A stretch of DNA of 64,000 nt, taken from NCBI RefSeq assembly GCF_963678635.1, contig NC_087066.1, positions 8,151,954 through 8,215,953 on the forward strand, read 5' to 3'. Below the pieces are notes generated by a model. That model had not been told where the DNA came from, made no database searches, and saw nothing but the letters and a program-made list of their open reading frames with translations. Position numbers and translations under genes: made by a program. This document shows positions 41,330 through 55,400 of this stretch, piece after piece (position 1 is the first letter of the stretch; each line of letters opens with the position of its first letter). The DNA is from Symsagittifera roscoffensis (taxonomy: Eukaryota; Xenacoelomorpha; Acoela; Convolutidae).

Positions 41330-42305
41330 AAATTTTTGATTGGTAGGAGGATCGTAAGTTCCAAATAATTTTTGATACAGCGTTTTGTAATGTACATTTT
41401 TGTGCTGCTTGGGCCATGGCTAACAATTTGATTTTTACATCATCTACAAGTTTTTCAACTAATCCGTAGGAGCGATGGTCTCCTACTGTACAAAACATAA
41501 TTTCAATAGTATTTGAGTCGCGGAATAATTTAAAGTTTTGACGTGTAAAAGAAGATGCATGGTCGACTCTTATAGAATGAAGAATGCCATGTAAGAATAT
41601 ATAATCTTGTAGAAATTCGATAACTGTTTTTGAAGAGGTAGAAGAGATAATTTTTGACGAAGGAAATTTTAAAAATCGATCGATGCAAAGTTAAATGAAT
41701 TTGTTCGACCCCCAGTATGAGTCTAATGGTCCAGCAAAATCTAAATTTAGCTCATTGTTTGGTTCCAGTAGGTGGGGAAGTTCGCTGATCTGCAAATTTG
41801 GAGTTATAATTTTCAAATTCTTACCCGTAATAGTACATTCTGAGCAGTTTATGCCGTGGAAGTAAATTTGCCTCTTAATATGGGGCCACCAGATGTATTG
41901 GTCCAAATACTTCATTCCAAATTGACCAGGATGGGTTTCATGGAGAGTCTTCATCATCGCGTTTGTCAGGGTAAACGGTATAACAAGTCTGCCATCCATG
42001 TACAATAATCCGTCGGATTCGTGTAAGTCTCTGGTAAAGAGTTTGAAATAAGGGGAGTTCGCATTAATTGTCTCAATTTTATTTTGAAGTGCTACTACGA
42101 TAGGGCTCAACGAAGGCTCGTCTTCAGTTAGGAGAGCTATAAGCTTGGCGTTAAAAAGAGTATTTAAATCCAAGTGACGATCGGGCAACTTCAACTTTTC
42201 GCGGTATTTATTTACAAGATTCTGATGATCTTTCAATAGAGGGAAATCTAAAGATATTGAAATACCAGAGGTAGACGGATTGACTACGATTTTATTATTT
42301 TCCAT
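41330..42305 (-). pseudogene. Gypsy integrase remnant
   Basis: The first part (42305-41691) has the H2C2 zinc finger HETHPGQFG...CSEC and the core start NLDFAGPLDSYWG. After a frame break near 41690 the core continues with IRVDHASSFTR (second Asp) and HRSYGLVEKLV (Glu). All three acidic residues can be found, but not in one frame. Confidence 0.8.
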
Positions 42306-42699
42306 ATTAACAGTATCTACAATTTTTGTTATCTATAGGTGAATTAAATATTCTACAATTAAGAATTAAGAAATAAAAAATGCGGGGTTAGAAATGGAAA
42401 TAATTAAAGAATTTGTGTTGGAATAATCCGTAGGAATACAATTTGATGTACAAAATTCAGTTCTGAAGTGATTAGATGAACAAGTTGGAAAAGTCGAGTT
42501 AAACAGTTTTAGTACTGATGCTATAAAGTAATTACGTAACTTTGCGTAACCGGAAATTTCCAAATTTGAACCAATGGCTGAGCTGGTCTTTCTTTCTTTC
42601 TCCGACGGATTGATTGATTTATCAATTATATTAATATTGGCTACTACAAAATTTTTGTCATAATGTGATATTGGTAAAGTTTTTTGGATGGAATTCTTG

Positions 42700-44100
42700 A
42701 AATTAAATCAGTAAAGCCCATATCTTTTCCGGCGAGGTGTTTAATTGTAAAATTAAAAAGGTAGTAGTCTACCCACCCATCTTGTTAGTCTGCTAAGATA
42801 TGTTTTATTACCGTGATTTGTCGACAGGGCTGATAGCAATGCTTTGTGATCTAGCAGTTCGAGTTCGTTAGTGGAATATTTTGACTCTTAAGGATTTAAA
42901 AACCCTGAAGCAAAAGAAATTGTTCTCCAATCACTCCCGTGGAATTGTTCAAGGGAGTTCCCCAACCCATTGTGTGAAGCGTCAGTTTTGACTCTACTTT
43001 TACGTCTTACGTCAAAATGAGTATTTTCCGCGAGGTTGGTGATTTCTTGTTTAATTTTTTCAAACGCTTTTGTATAGTCTGAGTTCCACTGGAGTATCGA
43101 TTTCTTATTTAACAGAGGTCTGAGTGGGCTTCCTAAAAAGCTAAAATTAGGATTAATTTATTGTACTCCTTTATAGATCCGAAAAATGATCTCAATTTTT
43201 TCAGATTTTTTGGAATAGGTAGATCCTTTATCGCTTTTGTTTTGTCGAATAAATGTGAGATTCCTGTGTTTGAGATTTTAAATCCCAACCATTCGATTTC
43301 TTTTTGAAAAAATTTACACTATGACCATTTAACTGAGTAAATATATTCCTCTAATGTCGATAAAATTTTTAACACAAGGTTTTTGTGGTCTAAGAAAGTT
43401 TGATGCGATTAAAATATCAGCCAAGTAATAATTGATAAAATAGAAATTCTCTAATGTTGAATCCATACTCTTTGGAATTCATTAGGCATATCGCCTAAAC
43501 CGTAAAAGCCAGTTGAAAATTGGTAAGTGCCAGTAATATTGCCGCCCACCATACTAAAATTACATTGGTTGCTGGTAAACTTGTCTAAAGCGAGTTGGCT
43601 CTATGCACTTTTTAAATCTAAGTTTGTAAGCCATACTTCTACAACGGAATCATTTGCTATTTGTGCTCCTACATTGTCTACCAGATCATAAATTTTCGGC
43701 ATCTGGTATTTATCCTTGTATATTTGTTTGTTAATGAACTTTGAATCCAGGGCCAACTTGATTGATTTGTCTTTTTTGCAAGTGATGACGATTGGGCTAA
43801 AAAAAAGATCTTCGTCGCAGTTTTCTAATTTTTTAATGTCCCTCGTCTTTTAACCTGTTAAGTTTAGTTTTGACTGAGTCCAATAAGTGGAGGGGGACTC
43901 GTCTTCCTTTTAGGTGGATAGATTTTAATGGTTCGTGAAAATGTGTAATTTTCATCTGATTTTTTATGTTTGCGATCCGAAGGAAAAAGTTTTTCAATGA
44001 TTTAGAAATATTTGTTATTTCTCTTTCTTTATCTGTTGGTGGGATAAAATTTATGGACTTCTGTGAAACTTCTATCCCCACTTTTGGTAGATTGTCGTTT
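42700..44100 (-). pseudogene. Gypsy reverse transcriptase and RNase H remnant
   Basis: From high to low coordinates: the RT lead RRVPLHLLDSVKTKLNRL (about 43900), KLALDSKFINKQIYKDKYQMP (about 43700), the damaged active site YLADILIAS (about 43405-43435, an Ala for the first Asp of YxDD), and an RNase H piece with LLDHKALLSAL and SRLTRWV (about 42780-42880). Many stops and frame changes. Confidence 0.8.
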
Positions 44101-44123
44101 CCGAGGATGTTCCGCTCGTGTCC

Positions 44124-45530
44124 CTAGGTCAAAGAGAAGTGGCAGTCGTCGTGTGACCAACCGTTGGAGAAGATCGGAAGTATCACTTTCCCAGAAATGT
44201 TAATGGCGTTGTCTGTAAATTCACAGTATAAATCTTTGGTTGCCCTGTCCACTGGATAAATTTTTAAATACGGATCTCGAAGCCTCAATTCATGTAAAAC
44301 GTTCTTCTTGAGAAAACTAACCGGGCTAGCTGAGTCCACTTGTATAATTAAAATTACTTGATTTTTTTTCCCGAGGCCAATATTCAGTATTTTTTTTAGT
44401 TCCTTTCCGTCATCGTCGAAAATTATAGTGACTTTTAATACAGAGTAATCGTCGTTTTCACTTTGTATCGATTCCGACCATGCGTTTATGACGCCACAGA
44501 ATTCTCTATTTACATGGTCGCTATTTACATCTGGGTGATCCCATGAATTAAAGTCTGTATTATCTACAATTTGAGTTTTTACAAGGCTTACATTTTTGCG
44601 ATGAGATTTACAGAGTTTGGTAAAATGGCGTTTATGTTTACATGATGTACAAAAAGTATCATTTGCAGGGAAACCGCTAAGAGTCCTTTCGAAAAGGTCC
44701 CGCCACATTTCATACAGGTGTTACTTCTTTCTATATTCAGAGTTAGTTCTCTTTTTACAGAAAAATGATTGTGTGGTCTATGTGCAGTTGATCCGTTGGA
44801 TTTAAAAATATTTGTGAGTTTTAAGTGGTTTGGAATTCCCTTTTCGTCGATGAGTGCTACGTTCAGTGCTTCTCGTGGAGGTAGAGTTTCTGTTAAGAGT
44901 TTCCGTTGGATGTCGTAATTTTTCATGTTGTTAATGAAGTTATCCCTGATCCATTCTTCTTCGCCGGCGGCTATGTCACACTTTTTAGCCATTTCAGCTA
45001 GGGCTCCCCAAAATTGTTCGAGAGACTCTCTGTCGCGTTGTTTACGATGTAACAATTTGTGAAGTACAAATGTGACATTTGTCTTTCTGATCAAAGCGAT
45101 TGCTAGGAATTCCCAAAACTCTTTAAATGAAATTTGAAGTATTTTTATCTTTGTAAATTTTTGTCCGAAAATTCTTTTTCCTTCATTTCCTAGTGCGAGA
45201 TACAAGATTGATCGTAATTTTTTATGGGCTTCATCCATTCTCATTCCATTAATTTTCTTGGTTTCTGTTTTAATGGATGACGTTTCCTCCTCAACGTAAC
45301 GTCTTTGTTCTTGTATATTCCTGTCAATTGTTGATTTTCTTTGGTTATCCAATTCGTTGTCCGTTGGATTTTCCAAAGTCGGTGGTTGAGGATGATGTCT
45401 TTCCGAAGGATTTATTAAGTTTTTGATATCTATGATTTCTTTAGCGATAACAGCTAAATGAAAGAGATCGCTCCAGTCCTCCCAGGAGGTATTCCTCTCA
45501 CGTTAGATTCGTTATTTGACTGCGCCATGA
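44124..45530 (-). pseudogene. Gypsy gag and protease remnant
   Basis: The ATG at 45529-45527 directly follows the 5' LTR (MAQSNNESN), but the frame shifts before the main gag frame (to 44588). Gag ends with CMKCGG and, after a frame change, a full CCHC zinc knuckle CTSCKHKRHFTKLC. The protease-like site IIQVDSASPVSFL follows (DSAS for the usual D-T/S-G). Confidence 0.75.
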
Positions 45531-45741
45531 TAAAACGTTACTTTGTTGTAGCTAAAACTACTTTATACAATTAAAAGAATAAAAGAATAAAAGTGAATTA
45601 GTCTTAAGTTAAAACATTAAAAAGTGAGAGAGCATTCTCTCCGCCGGAGAGAACGTCAAAGTGAAGGTCATAAGTAAGTGACCTGTTAGCAAGTTAAGTA
45701 ATAGTTGCAGTAAATGCAAATATAAAGTGAGAATCACATCA
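45528..45741 (-). repeat. 5' LTR of the gypsy element
   Basis: Same limits and length as the 3' LTR copy. Immediately downstream on the minus strand comes TGGCGCAGTC, which resembles a primer-binding-site start and also overlaps the putative gag start. Confidence 0.9.
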
Positions 45742-45836
45742 GCGAGTTTTGCCCAAAAAGTATGCCTTTGCTTGGTCACGAGAACTGCCCAAAAATAATG
45801 CCTTTGTTTGGTCACAACAGTTGCCCAAAAGAATGC
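45742..45836. repeat. Minisatellite continuing after the gypsy element
   Basis: Nearly three units of about 34 bases (gcgagttttgcccaaaaag, atgcctttg, ttggtcacgag) that continue the array interrupted at 39201. Confidence 0.65.
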
Positions 45837-48800
45837 TTTGACATTTAGTTACAGCTTTGCTGTTTCAATAACGCACGCTTTAAACGGGACTCAAAGATGT
45901 TAAATTCGATTTTAATTGTTTTTTTATTTTGCGTTTCTGGGATTTGAACAATTTTGCATCAGGCATCTTGTGAGTTGAGAAAACACAGTTTTGTTTTACA
46001 TAAGAGTGTAAAGCTTTAAAACCGAAATATGACAGAACCCCTTTGTGTTAGTCCCCCCGTCGTACTATTTTGAGATATCTATTTTTTGGCTGAGGGACCC
46101 TAAAATTTTTCTAAGAGCGCCTTCGGCGCCAATATATACTTTTTTTCAAAAATCTGCCTCCGGCGCAAAAATTTTGACAAAATCAGTGTCGTTTCACTGC
46201 TTTGGGAGAGCTCGAAAAATCATTTTAGCCCAACCTAAAAAACTTTGAAAAAAAATAGACAAAACTTTCAAATTTTTTTTGAAAATCCGCCCCTCGAGAA
46301 AATTCTATTCCGCCCATAATTTAAAAGCTGCTACTGGAAATTTTACTAACACAAAAAGAGTCTGGTTTGAATGAATTGAAATAAAAAAAGTTTTCTCCCT
46401 TTTATTTTATTTTCGTAACTAAGAATAATAATCATAAAAATCATAAGAATCATAATAAATTTTTTCCAAACTATAATAACAGCCTCTTTATTTGGACCTT
46501 TCAACCCTTCTCATTACAAAAATTAACATTAGTTTTGGTTTCTCGGGTAGTTTTTTCTACCCATAACCTTGTACCAAATCCATTCTGGTTCAAAAATGAC
46601 TTTTTCAAATCTTAATTAATGTACTACAGCGGTGCTCAAATTTTAATTAATTTCATAGCTCAATTTATCAGAGCAGACAAAGGTTTGATCTTTTTGATTA
46701 CTTCATACGCCTTGTAGGTTGATTTAATCAAATTGCCAGTCATAGTAAAACAAGCAAAATGAAAAACAATTTTTTAGACAGAAGACGAAAAACAATCAAA
46801 AAAGTTTATAAGTTTTTGCAGATTTATTTGCACATTTTTTGCGTTTTTGAAAATTTTGACTCCAAAAAGTACTGAAATGTTCAAATAAACTAACGTTATC
46901 TGAGCAAAATTAATTTCTTTACGTTTTAATTAAGCGATTGTATGCTTTGATGACCTTGAATTAAGCTATAGTAAGTCTGCTCGATCGTTTTTTTCGCTCG
47001 AATTAGGACGAAGGAAGACCAAAAGTTCCTACCGGTTTTTTTCGACACTGGGGAAAAAATTTGAAATTTTTGTAAGGTAGTTCGAATCACAAAAAATGGA
47101 CTTAACTTGATATATTACTCACCTCTCTCCAATGATTAAATGTGGTAGCTGAAATGTGGAAAACACAATAAAACCAAAAAGAAAAACAAAATAAAACACA
47201 CACAAACAAAAAGTAGTTGCCCATTTTTCAAATGGTCGGAACAACAAGGATAGAAAGATGCCGTGCAACCTGCACAAAATGCTCCAAAAACGAACAAAAC
47301 GCTCCGAAAAAGACTTTAGAACAAAATCAGAAAAAAAATAAACAAAAACAAAACAAAACTTCACCGCTTTTTCAAAAAAAAAATTAGTTACGTGATGCCC
47401 CTCACTTGGTTGTTGTACCAAAAGTAATTGTGGTTGAAAGCAAAAAAAAATCAGCAAAAAGTTCGGAAATCAGTTTTCATGACCAAAAAGATGAACTCCT
47501 AAAAACTCGCATAAATTAGTCAAGCTTTTGGATACTTTGGTAATTTTGAAATTCCAACAGGTTTGCTAACATTTGATTGCAGATAAAAACGTCTTTGTAG
47601 ATCTCAGCTCAAACAGTCAAAAGTTTTCTCCGAATATGCACACCTTTTTGATGAAAATATTATTTTGTTCACTAAAGTTGTCTCAAGAAAAAAGCAAAGT
47701 AAACATAAAAACTCCATTACATTATTTGAAATTTGCAAACAACGAAGCTGGATTTTGACAACAAACAAAAATTTGTTTCACATTTTCAGAGCAAAAAGAC
47801 GGCTTTTATGTGCAGTTATAACAGTACAGACAACCAAAATCCTGATTTTCTTTTGCGTTTCTAACATTTATCAACTACCAAAAAAAACAGTTCTTCTTTA
47901 TACTTTGTCGGAAATAATTCTAGTGCTAATTGAAGAATAATAGTTGAAACAGAAATTTTGATAGTTCTGATCTTTTTAGCAAGAAAACAAATAAAATTTT
48001 GACCAGAACAATAAATTTTTAAATATTTTGATTGTTTCACAATTTTGATGAAAAAATTGAGTGCCTTACAAACAATTAGCTTATTTTCTCCGAATTGTAA
48101 ACAAAACAATTTTTGACCTGTGGATTAATTTTTTTGCCACGAAAAAGTACAAAACCAACAAATTTTTCGTGGTTTCAGATTTTTTTTGTAGAATTTAGCT
48201 TTTTTTCAATTTATACTAACGGAAAACTATTAGTTAGCGGAGTTAAAAATGATAAAATATAATGGAGTTAAAATTGTTCTCAAGTTCTGAAGGTTTAAAT
48301 ATAATTCTTTAAAAAGAAACTATTTCTGTAATGGATAAGCCTCAGCTATATGATGTATAGAGACAATTCGAGAACAAATCGGGACACGCAGTGAACAAAT
48401 CGCACTTTGTTAAAAACTTGAATAAAACACACATTTGAAAAAACATCCATGTGAGTTTTTTTCATATTATTTGATTGGTTTAGGAAAAAATACTGCACTA
48501 ATGATTCAAATACTGCACTTTGTTTTAGATACTGTATTAGTATTTCAAATATTGCACTCGTTTTTCAAATATGGCACAAATACTTACTACACACATCAGT
48601 TTTATCGCGATATACGACACACGTGTTCAGTATGTTTCTATGCCATTTTTGTATGAAGTAATGCATTATTTCAAATAATAGCCAAATGTTTGGAAAACTA
48701 GTGCAATAATTGAACTGGAAGTGCAATACACTAGAGGACAAAATAAAGCGCAAATTCAAGTTTTACTCTCTAAAATGCTTGTTTTCAATGCCCACATTGG

Positions 48801-49370
48801 ACAACATTACTTCGAGTTTCAAAAAAAAAATTTACTTCGAGTTTCAGAAACTAATATGTGTCTGAAAATGTCTTATCTGCACTGAATTTTTTTAATCCGC
48901 TTGAACAAATGAAAAACAGACGTGTTTAGTGAATTTTTCACACTGATTACTTCATTTTTCTCGCTGAAAATGTTTCACTTGGCATGAACAATTGTTTTAC
49001 ACCGTTTATTTGAGAAAGAGTTCACTTCGATGCGAAACTTAACGCGGAAGAGGAAATCTGGTATTTTCAGACCCGGATTACTTTGGTGCGTGTTTCAATC
49101 GTGCGTGTTTTCTTCAGTTTTTTCACATGTGTTTCATACCAGCAACAACTTACATTGCAACTCAAAATTTGTTCACATCTCGACACTGTCGATGCAGTAC
49201 ATAGTTGCTGTTATCTACTGTACAGTCCATTATCATTAGTTAGTTCTCATGTAACTCCAGTGATTGCAGAAACCCAAGTTTAATTTTTATTTTCAAATTT
49301 TACGGCTTTTTCCTTCAAAAAAAAGCAAAGAACATACGTTCACTCACATTTCAAAAATACCTCTTGCTAA
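45837..49370. other. Intergenic region between gypsy element and the minus-strand host gene
   Basis: AT-rich, no supported gene. Contains a dispersed-repeat copy at 46050-46316 and, on the minus strand, an AATAAA near 49374 that probably marks the 3' end of the neighbouring gene. Confidence 0.5.
46050..46316. repeat. Dispersed repeat copy (ggcgccaatatatact family)
   Basis: Shares ttttgagatatc, ccttcggcgccaatatatact, gctttgggagagctcgaaaaat and aaaatccgcccc, in the same order, with copies near 57.9, 58.7 and (inverted) 63.8 kb. Confidence 0.6.
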
Positions 49371-49407
49371 GTTTTTATTCGAATAATTCTAGACTAAAAA
49401 ATTGACT

Positions 49408-52400
49408 TTATTTGAGACGAGTGGCGCTTTTTGCTTTTGTTCTGAGGTAGTGAGGGGCAGATCTCCCAGCTGTATTCCGGACTCTGAGGGTCGATCTGCT
49501 CCTCGCTCTCTGTAGCCCGGAGTGGGTGTTTCTGGATGCCTTGTTGTAGCACAGGGTTCTCTCCGGGGTGACGAGACTGATGTTGCAGTGGTGGGGAGGG
49601 TGGTTGCGGGGTTTCAACACTGGGTAGAACTCCTGAATAGTCAAATTATTAACAATTCATTTGTAGGTCCTGATTTTTACATATATTGTACTCCATGAAG
49701 ACAAACATGTCCAGCAATTGACCTCAACTCAGTTTTGCCACAAGCTTACTTTTCTTCTTGAACGGTTATAGACAATGCATTACCATTTGAGGTGCTGCGC
49801 CTTAATTTTTGATCCACATTTTTGCAAGCATGTGTTTTCGTATCGCAGATGAGTCTTCAAGACCCAACTATTTTTTACCAGATATTATGTGGAAAAAAAA
49901 ACATTGCAGAAACTTTTGAAATGAATGAATTAGATTGAGAATCAAGATTGATCTTATTTCATTTGATGTCGAATTAAGAAGTGAATATTTTCTCGCCTAT
50001 ACACGCCTGAAATAAGCAACCCTCCCTCCCCCCCCCCCCTCCCCTTCCTACTCCCGTGAAACTGATACAACTTATCAATGCATGCAAAATTGTTCACTTT
50101 TGACTGGCCGGGAAAAAACAACATAAAGTTCAAGCGTTTAATCTTCTCTCTTAGTTGAAAAATAAATAGATTGTTCACCCTAATCCAACTGGTCTTTTGG
50201 TTTCAACAGAAAGTAGCAAAATTTTTGTTTGATATGCGCACAATTGCTTGCTAACTTTTTATTTATTACACCATTTATTATTTAAAAAAACAAATCAAAG
50301 GGCAAAAAAGCCCATTTATGGATTTGACACCGGTCATGTTTTTTTCTTATTAAGCCCGATCGAAAGTCCGATTTCTGATTTACTTGTGCCCGATCGAACA
50401 CAAGGTTAGCGAGTAAACTTTTCAAATGACTTACATCTATGGTGTAATATGCATAAGCACTGTTTTCCTTGCTGTACCTTCCTAGCACATCCCCCCTGAA
50501 CACACACTGGCACTGGTTGCGAGGGGGGTCGAAGAAGTTCACGGGCACTGAAAGAAGCAGGCAAGAGACAAACGAACTACAACCGTTTTATCATATATCG
50601 AGGAGGTCAAATAGTGGCTAAAAATGAGAGAATAAACACAAAAGCTACATAATTGGCGAAAAAGTCACTTGCTTGGTTTGTGACAGGTTTCCCTGAAAAA
50701 AAGCATAACACTGAAGACGTCATAATTTTTTGGTTTACGTGGTTAGACGGTTTAAATTAATAGTGTATAAACAAAAACATAACTGAAAATTACTTTTTTT
50801 TAAATATTTTTTTTCTCTCAAGGTATGTTATCCTGTGCTACTTTGGCATTGTATTTTTTCCTGCAAAACCTCGAGGAAAGTTTATAAAAAATTTGTAAAT
50901 TAGCGGAAGTTTTGTACAAATCTTACAAGAAGTTCTAAGATAGGGGAATTTTTTGTAGGATGGTCAACCCGGGTCAATACTGCTTACCCCTTGCACATGG
51001 CGTGTATATCTGTGTTAAGTGCTATCTCCCCACAACAACTGCTCGGAAATTTGAAGGGAATATCGCCCGGACGGGGCTGCAGTCTCTCCTCCTCCCTCTC
51101 CTCACCCCCCAGCAGTCGGTCGATATCTTCCGGAGTGAGGTTGCGGATGTCGTCCGGGGGGTACTGGGGGTACTTGAGAGGGGTGCAATTCAAGCAAATA
51201 TGTAACGACTGTTAAGAAAGAGTAGAATTCGGAAATTTCATCTGGTTTTATGAAGTCTCGCCGACAAAAAATACTTGATGGAAATTGCGACCGTTCAAAC
51301 GAAAAAAATGAGATTTTAAAAAATTTCCAATAATTTTTTCCTTTTATTTTCCAGAAAAAAGTGACTAGCGGACTTTGAAGCTCTTTTTTTCAAATGAAGC
51401 GCGATTGCTCAACTCTTCGCAGAGATCGATGAAAAACCATTTTCTTCGGACTCAATTTTCAAGACACTTTTATAGGATCTTTCGCAAACGTTATCCTCAG
51501 AGAGAATTCTTCCTGCTAAAACATAAACTGACTTGGTCTTATTTTGACATTGCATCAGATTTCGCCCCTTTTTAAAATGTGATAACCAATTTTTCTACTC
51601 GACTAATTGGCGGGCTTAATGAACACATGCATCGTTGGGTTGATGCAAATTGTTAGCTTTCCAGACCCGAAATAACAAACTGTTTAGGAAAATTCTTGGC
51701 AATTATTGGCGCATGCTCAAATCGCATATTCGCTGTTAGACCACTGAGAGAAAATTTTGGCAATTAAGCGATTCGCGACAATTAAAATTGTGCTGATTCC
51801 TTTTCTACAATCAAGTAAGAATCACGAGAAAAGGGCTTAAAATGATGTCACATTCAATCATCCACATAAGAGCTGGCTTCGATTTCGTTGAAATTGCGAA
51901 AAAAAATTTCTTCTTAAACTCTTTTCCGTTTTATAGAGTGGTCGAACAATGTAAACTTTTTCAAAATCTGGTTGAATTGTTTCCTTGAGTGGTTTAGTGG
52001 GTTGTTGCGTTGTCTGCTGCTGGCCTTTGTTTCTCTTGTCCCAGGGAGTCTGGGTGGAGATTGTGCGACCACTTTTGGAAGAGGACTTGGAGGAGTGCTC
52101 AGACTTTCTGGACTTTGCTTGGGACACCACAGCTGGAAATATGAATAAGTGTATCATATCTAACAAGAAAATTATTTAATATAATTTTTAACTCTTATTT
52201 GATTGAAGTTGCTACTTGATAAACACTCGTAGAAAAAAAAATTTCGAACAGAGTGATTGAGATATTTACAGACAAAGTCAGGCACACTTACTTTCTGGTT
52301 TGGCTGAAAAATTATGCAAACAATGTTAATACCCGAACTGTGCTCCCATGGATCATGATTGATTATATTGTCATTTTATAGACAAAATCTTTAAAATGAA

Positions 52401-55400
52401 AAAGCAATTGATTATAATCCATTAAAAAATTGAATTGATGCTACTTTTCGAATCATTAAAATCTTTTATAATCAATTATAACTGATTGTATTTAATTGTA
52501 ATTGATAATCTTACAGAATATTTTTCTTTGAATTTTTGGTGGGAACACATTTCACTAATTTAATCAACTAAGATCCATTACTACGTAAGAAACTTCACCG
52601 TTTCATTTTGCTTTAACTTGGTAACAAAAAAGAGAAAAAAAACTATACCAATTGATACGATTACGATAAACTCAGTTTATATAAACTAAGTCGATCACTA
52701 AGTCGATCACCGATAAACTAATATCACGATAAACTAAGATAAACTTAGCCCGCAATGGAATTTAATGAAGAATGCTTGATTGTATTGAATTTTCAATAGT
52801 GATTGCTAATAATTGGTTATAACTAATTATATGGTTTCATTTTTTTCTGAGAAATAATTGCAATTTTCTTTGATTATAATGATTTAGAATAAATACACTT
52901 TTCAAAATTTAATAGTTTAAAACCAATTTTTTAAGTCTTTTTGATTGTTTTTTTTTCGTTTTTTTGTCATTTGAAACTTAAGTTGACGAGTTTTCAATGT
53001 TTTATTGTTCGAATCATTGAGCAAGAGGAGGAATGTTGTTTTCAGGTGTATCTGGGTCAAGTCAAATATGTTAAAATCTTTTCAGTCGTGCAGTCGTGAT
53101 TCGAAGGGAATCAATAAAATTTTAAAAAGTTTTCTCGGTGCGAAAAAAAAACGCCGAGCAATTTTTAAGCAATACAGTTTCGAGCAAGTAAAGCGATAGA
53201 GAAACTTTTGTTTTATACAAAATGGCAACTAAGCCTGGAAAAAACTTAAAACTACTAAAAAGAATGTTTTGAAAGCTTCATATAGCGCTGCTTTGGCAAA
53301 AAGAATTTTGATGAAAAAAAAATATAGTGAAAAATTAGGAACTATTTTAGAAGGTTTATTATTTTTTTTAATTCATTTAGAATTAAAAATTGAGTAAATG
53401 ATTGAACATATTAAATTTATTGAATATTTTTCAGAAGTCGTTTATGTCTAAACCACTACCTCTCTAAGCGTTTGTATAATTCCACAATCATACCACGCGC
53501 ACTTTTCGTAGCTTTTTCCGAAAGTGGTTGGAACAATTTGAGCTTCTTGCTCAGCAACTGTCTTTTTTTGTGCATCTCTTACGGTTTGTTTTTATAACCT
53601 AATATCATAAGCGTTTTTCTAATTATTTTTTTTGCTGGAATTTTTGATTCAACCAAGTATCATATTTTCAGTGGGAGGGGGTTACAAACAAAAATTGTGG
53701 TTTCTGTGATTCACCGAGAATCTATGAAAGGCTGCCCAGCCTCACTGAGCATTATCACTGTCTCTAATTTTCCCACAATCTAGACTAAAATACTTTGTCG
53801 TGAGAAGCATTTTCTTTGCAACTCAAAGCCATGTTTTTCCATCTAAAAGTTTCACGTGGTATCACTTTTGCAGCCGAAACGTGTCTAAAGCTAGAGTTCA
53901 AGTGAGAGCTCAACCTCGCACAATACCAATACCACGACGGGATTCCGCACGATCTTATGATCTCTAATTGAACTCCCTACCATAATGCTAAGTGCCACAG
54001 TTGAATGTATGGGTGGCATGTTTGAACATGATGGGAGGAGATAAACATGAAAACGAAGGTGTATTGAACGTGTGGTTTGGGAATTCAAGGTATAACTGGC
54101 TACGCTTAATACTCATAAAAACTTTAATCAAATCAAAGCTATAATTTTCTGCAGCTTTTGCAAAAAAAAAATAAAAGGCAAAGTAAGCCAAAACCTTTTG
54201 ACTAAAAACGAAAGATTTTTAAGGATTATAAGTAGAAAGTATGTCAATTAAATTATCGCACAAGTTGGTTTTGTTTGATTATAATGAATTTTAACAGCTT
54301 TTTTGTTACAAAATTACTCGATTATTTTGAAGCGTAAAATTCATTATATGGACCTAATTTATCACGATTATCGATTATCTTAACACAAGTTTGATTAATC
54401 AACAGTTCATAATCAAATAGAATGACTATGAACAAAAAAAATAACAAACAGAAGATAAAAAAAGGTGGTTGTAAACCATAATAATTGAAAATAAATGGCA
54501 GTTATTGCACTAAAAAACTGATTTTAAACCCTCTGATTCAAATAAAATCAGAAAACTTTTGGATCATAATCCAACTTCAATACATCTAATATTATTCATG
54601 AAGCTCAAGTGCGGTATAGTCCAACAAATAAGTTTCAATCAAATTCCAAAAACGGAATATTTTAACAGGTAAAGTCGGAGTTTTCATATATATCTCTGCT
54701 TATTGCACAGCAGCTACTGCTTGTAAAACTAAGTAGTAAGCTACCTAGTTTTTTGATGTTCTCCCAAAGCTTTTTTGTTCCGACTTTCGAAGAAAATTTC
54801 AGAACAATTATGCTTGAGCTGGTTGTTTTTATTCAGATATTTTCCGACTTTTCCATCAGAATAATATTGTTTCCTAGAGCCTAAATTCGAAATGATATTT
54901 CACCTGTGATTAATTTTCAAGAATTTATAGGCTTTGAATTATTCTAACTTGGCTTTCTTAGGTAATTTATTGCGCGAGTTATTTTTATATTACGTGTAAG
55001 CGGCGGATTGATGGTTTCCATATTGAATGAAGCAAGCCTTTTGGTCGCATTTTTAGAATACAAGTCGCTATACGCAAACCTTTGTAGTTTGCATTACCTG
55101 AAGGCGGGGCAGTTGGCGGCATGACAGTGGGTTCATCAGCCAGGTGTTCAGTGTGTGGCATCTGCTGTCTGTGGTGGTCCTCCTGGCCCCTCCCATCCCA
55201 CATGGCAGAGTGCAGGTCATCGTCCTCCACCGGCATACTTCTGACCCTGCTGCCGGAGGAACCCCGATTGCTTCCAGAGGAGTCCCGCCCTCCGCCTCCT
55301 CTCTTTTTGGGGGCTTGGCTCTCAACAAACACTCTGCAAAATTTGAAAACTGAACACAAATTTAGAAGAAAAAAAATGGAAAAATTAGGTTAAAAAAATT

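Larger units (their letters stand above)
39202..45741 (-). mobile_element. Decayed Ty3/gypsy LTR retrotransposon
   Basis: Bounded by two 214-bp direct LTRs and transcribed on the minus strand. Next to the 3' LTR lies a polypurine tract (AGAGGAA on the minus strand, 39416-39422). Order on the minus strand: gag with zinc knuckle, protease, reverse transcriptase, RNase H, integrase and a long C-terminal tail. Frames are broken in many places and the reverse-transcriptase YxDD box reads YLAD, so it is dead. The LTRs still match over their whole length with scattered changes, indicating moderate age. Confidence 0.9.
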
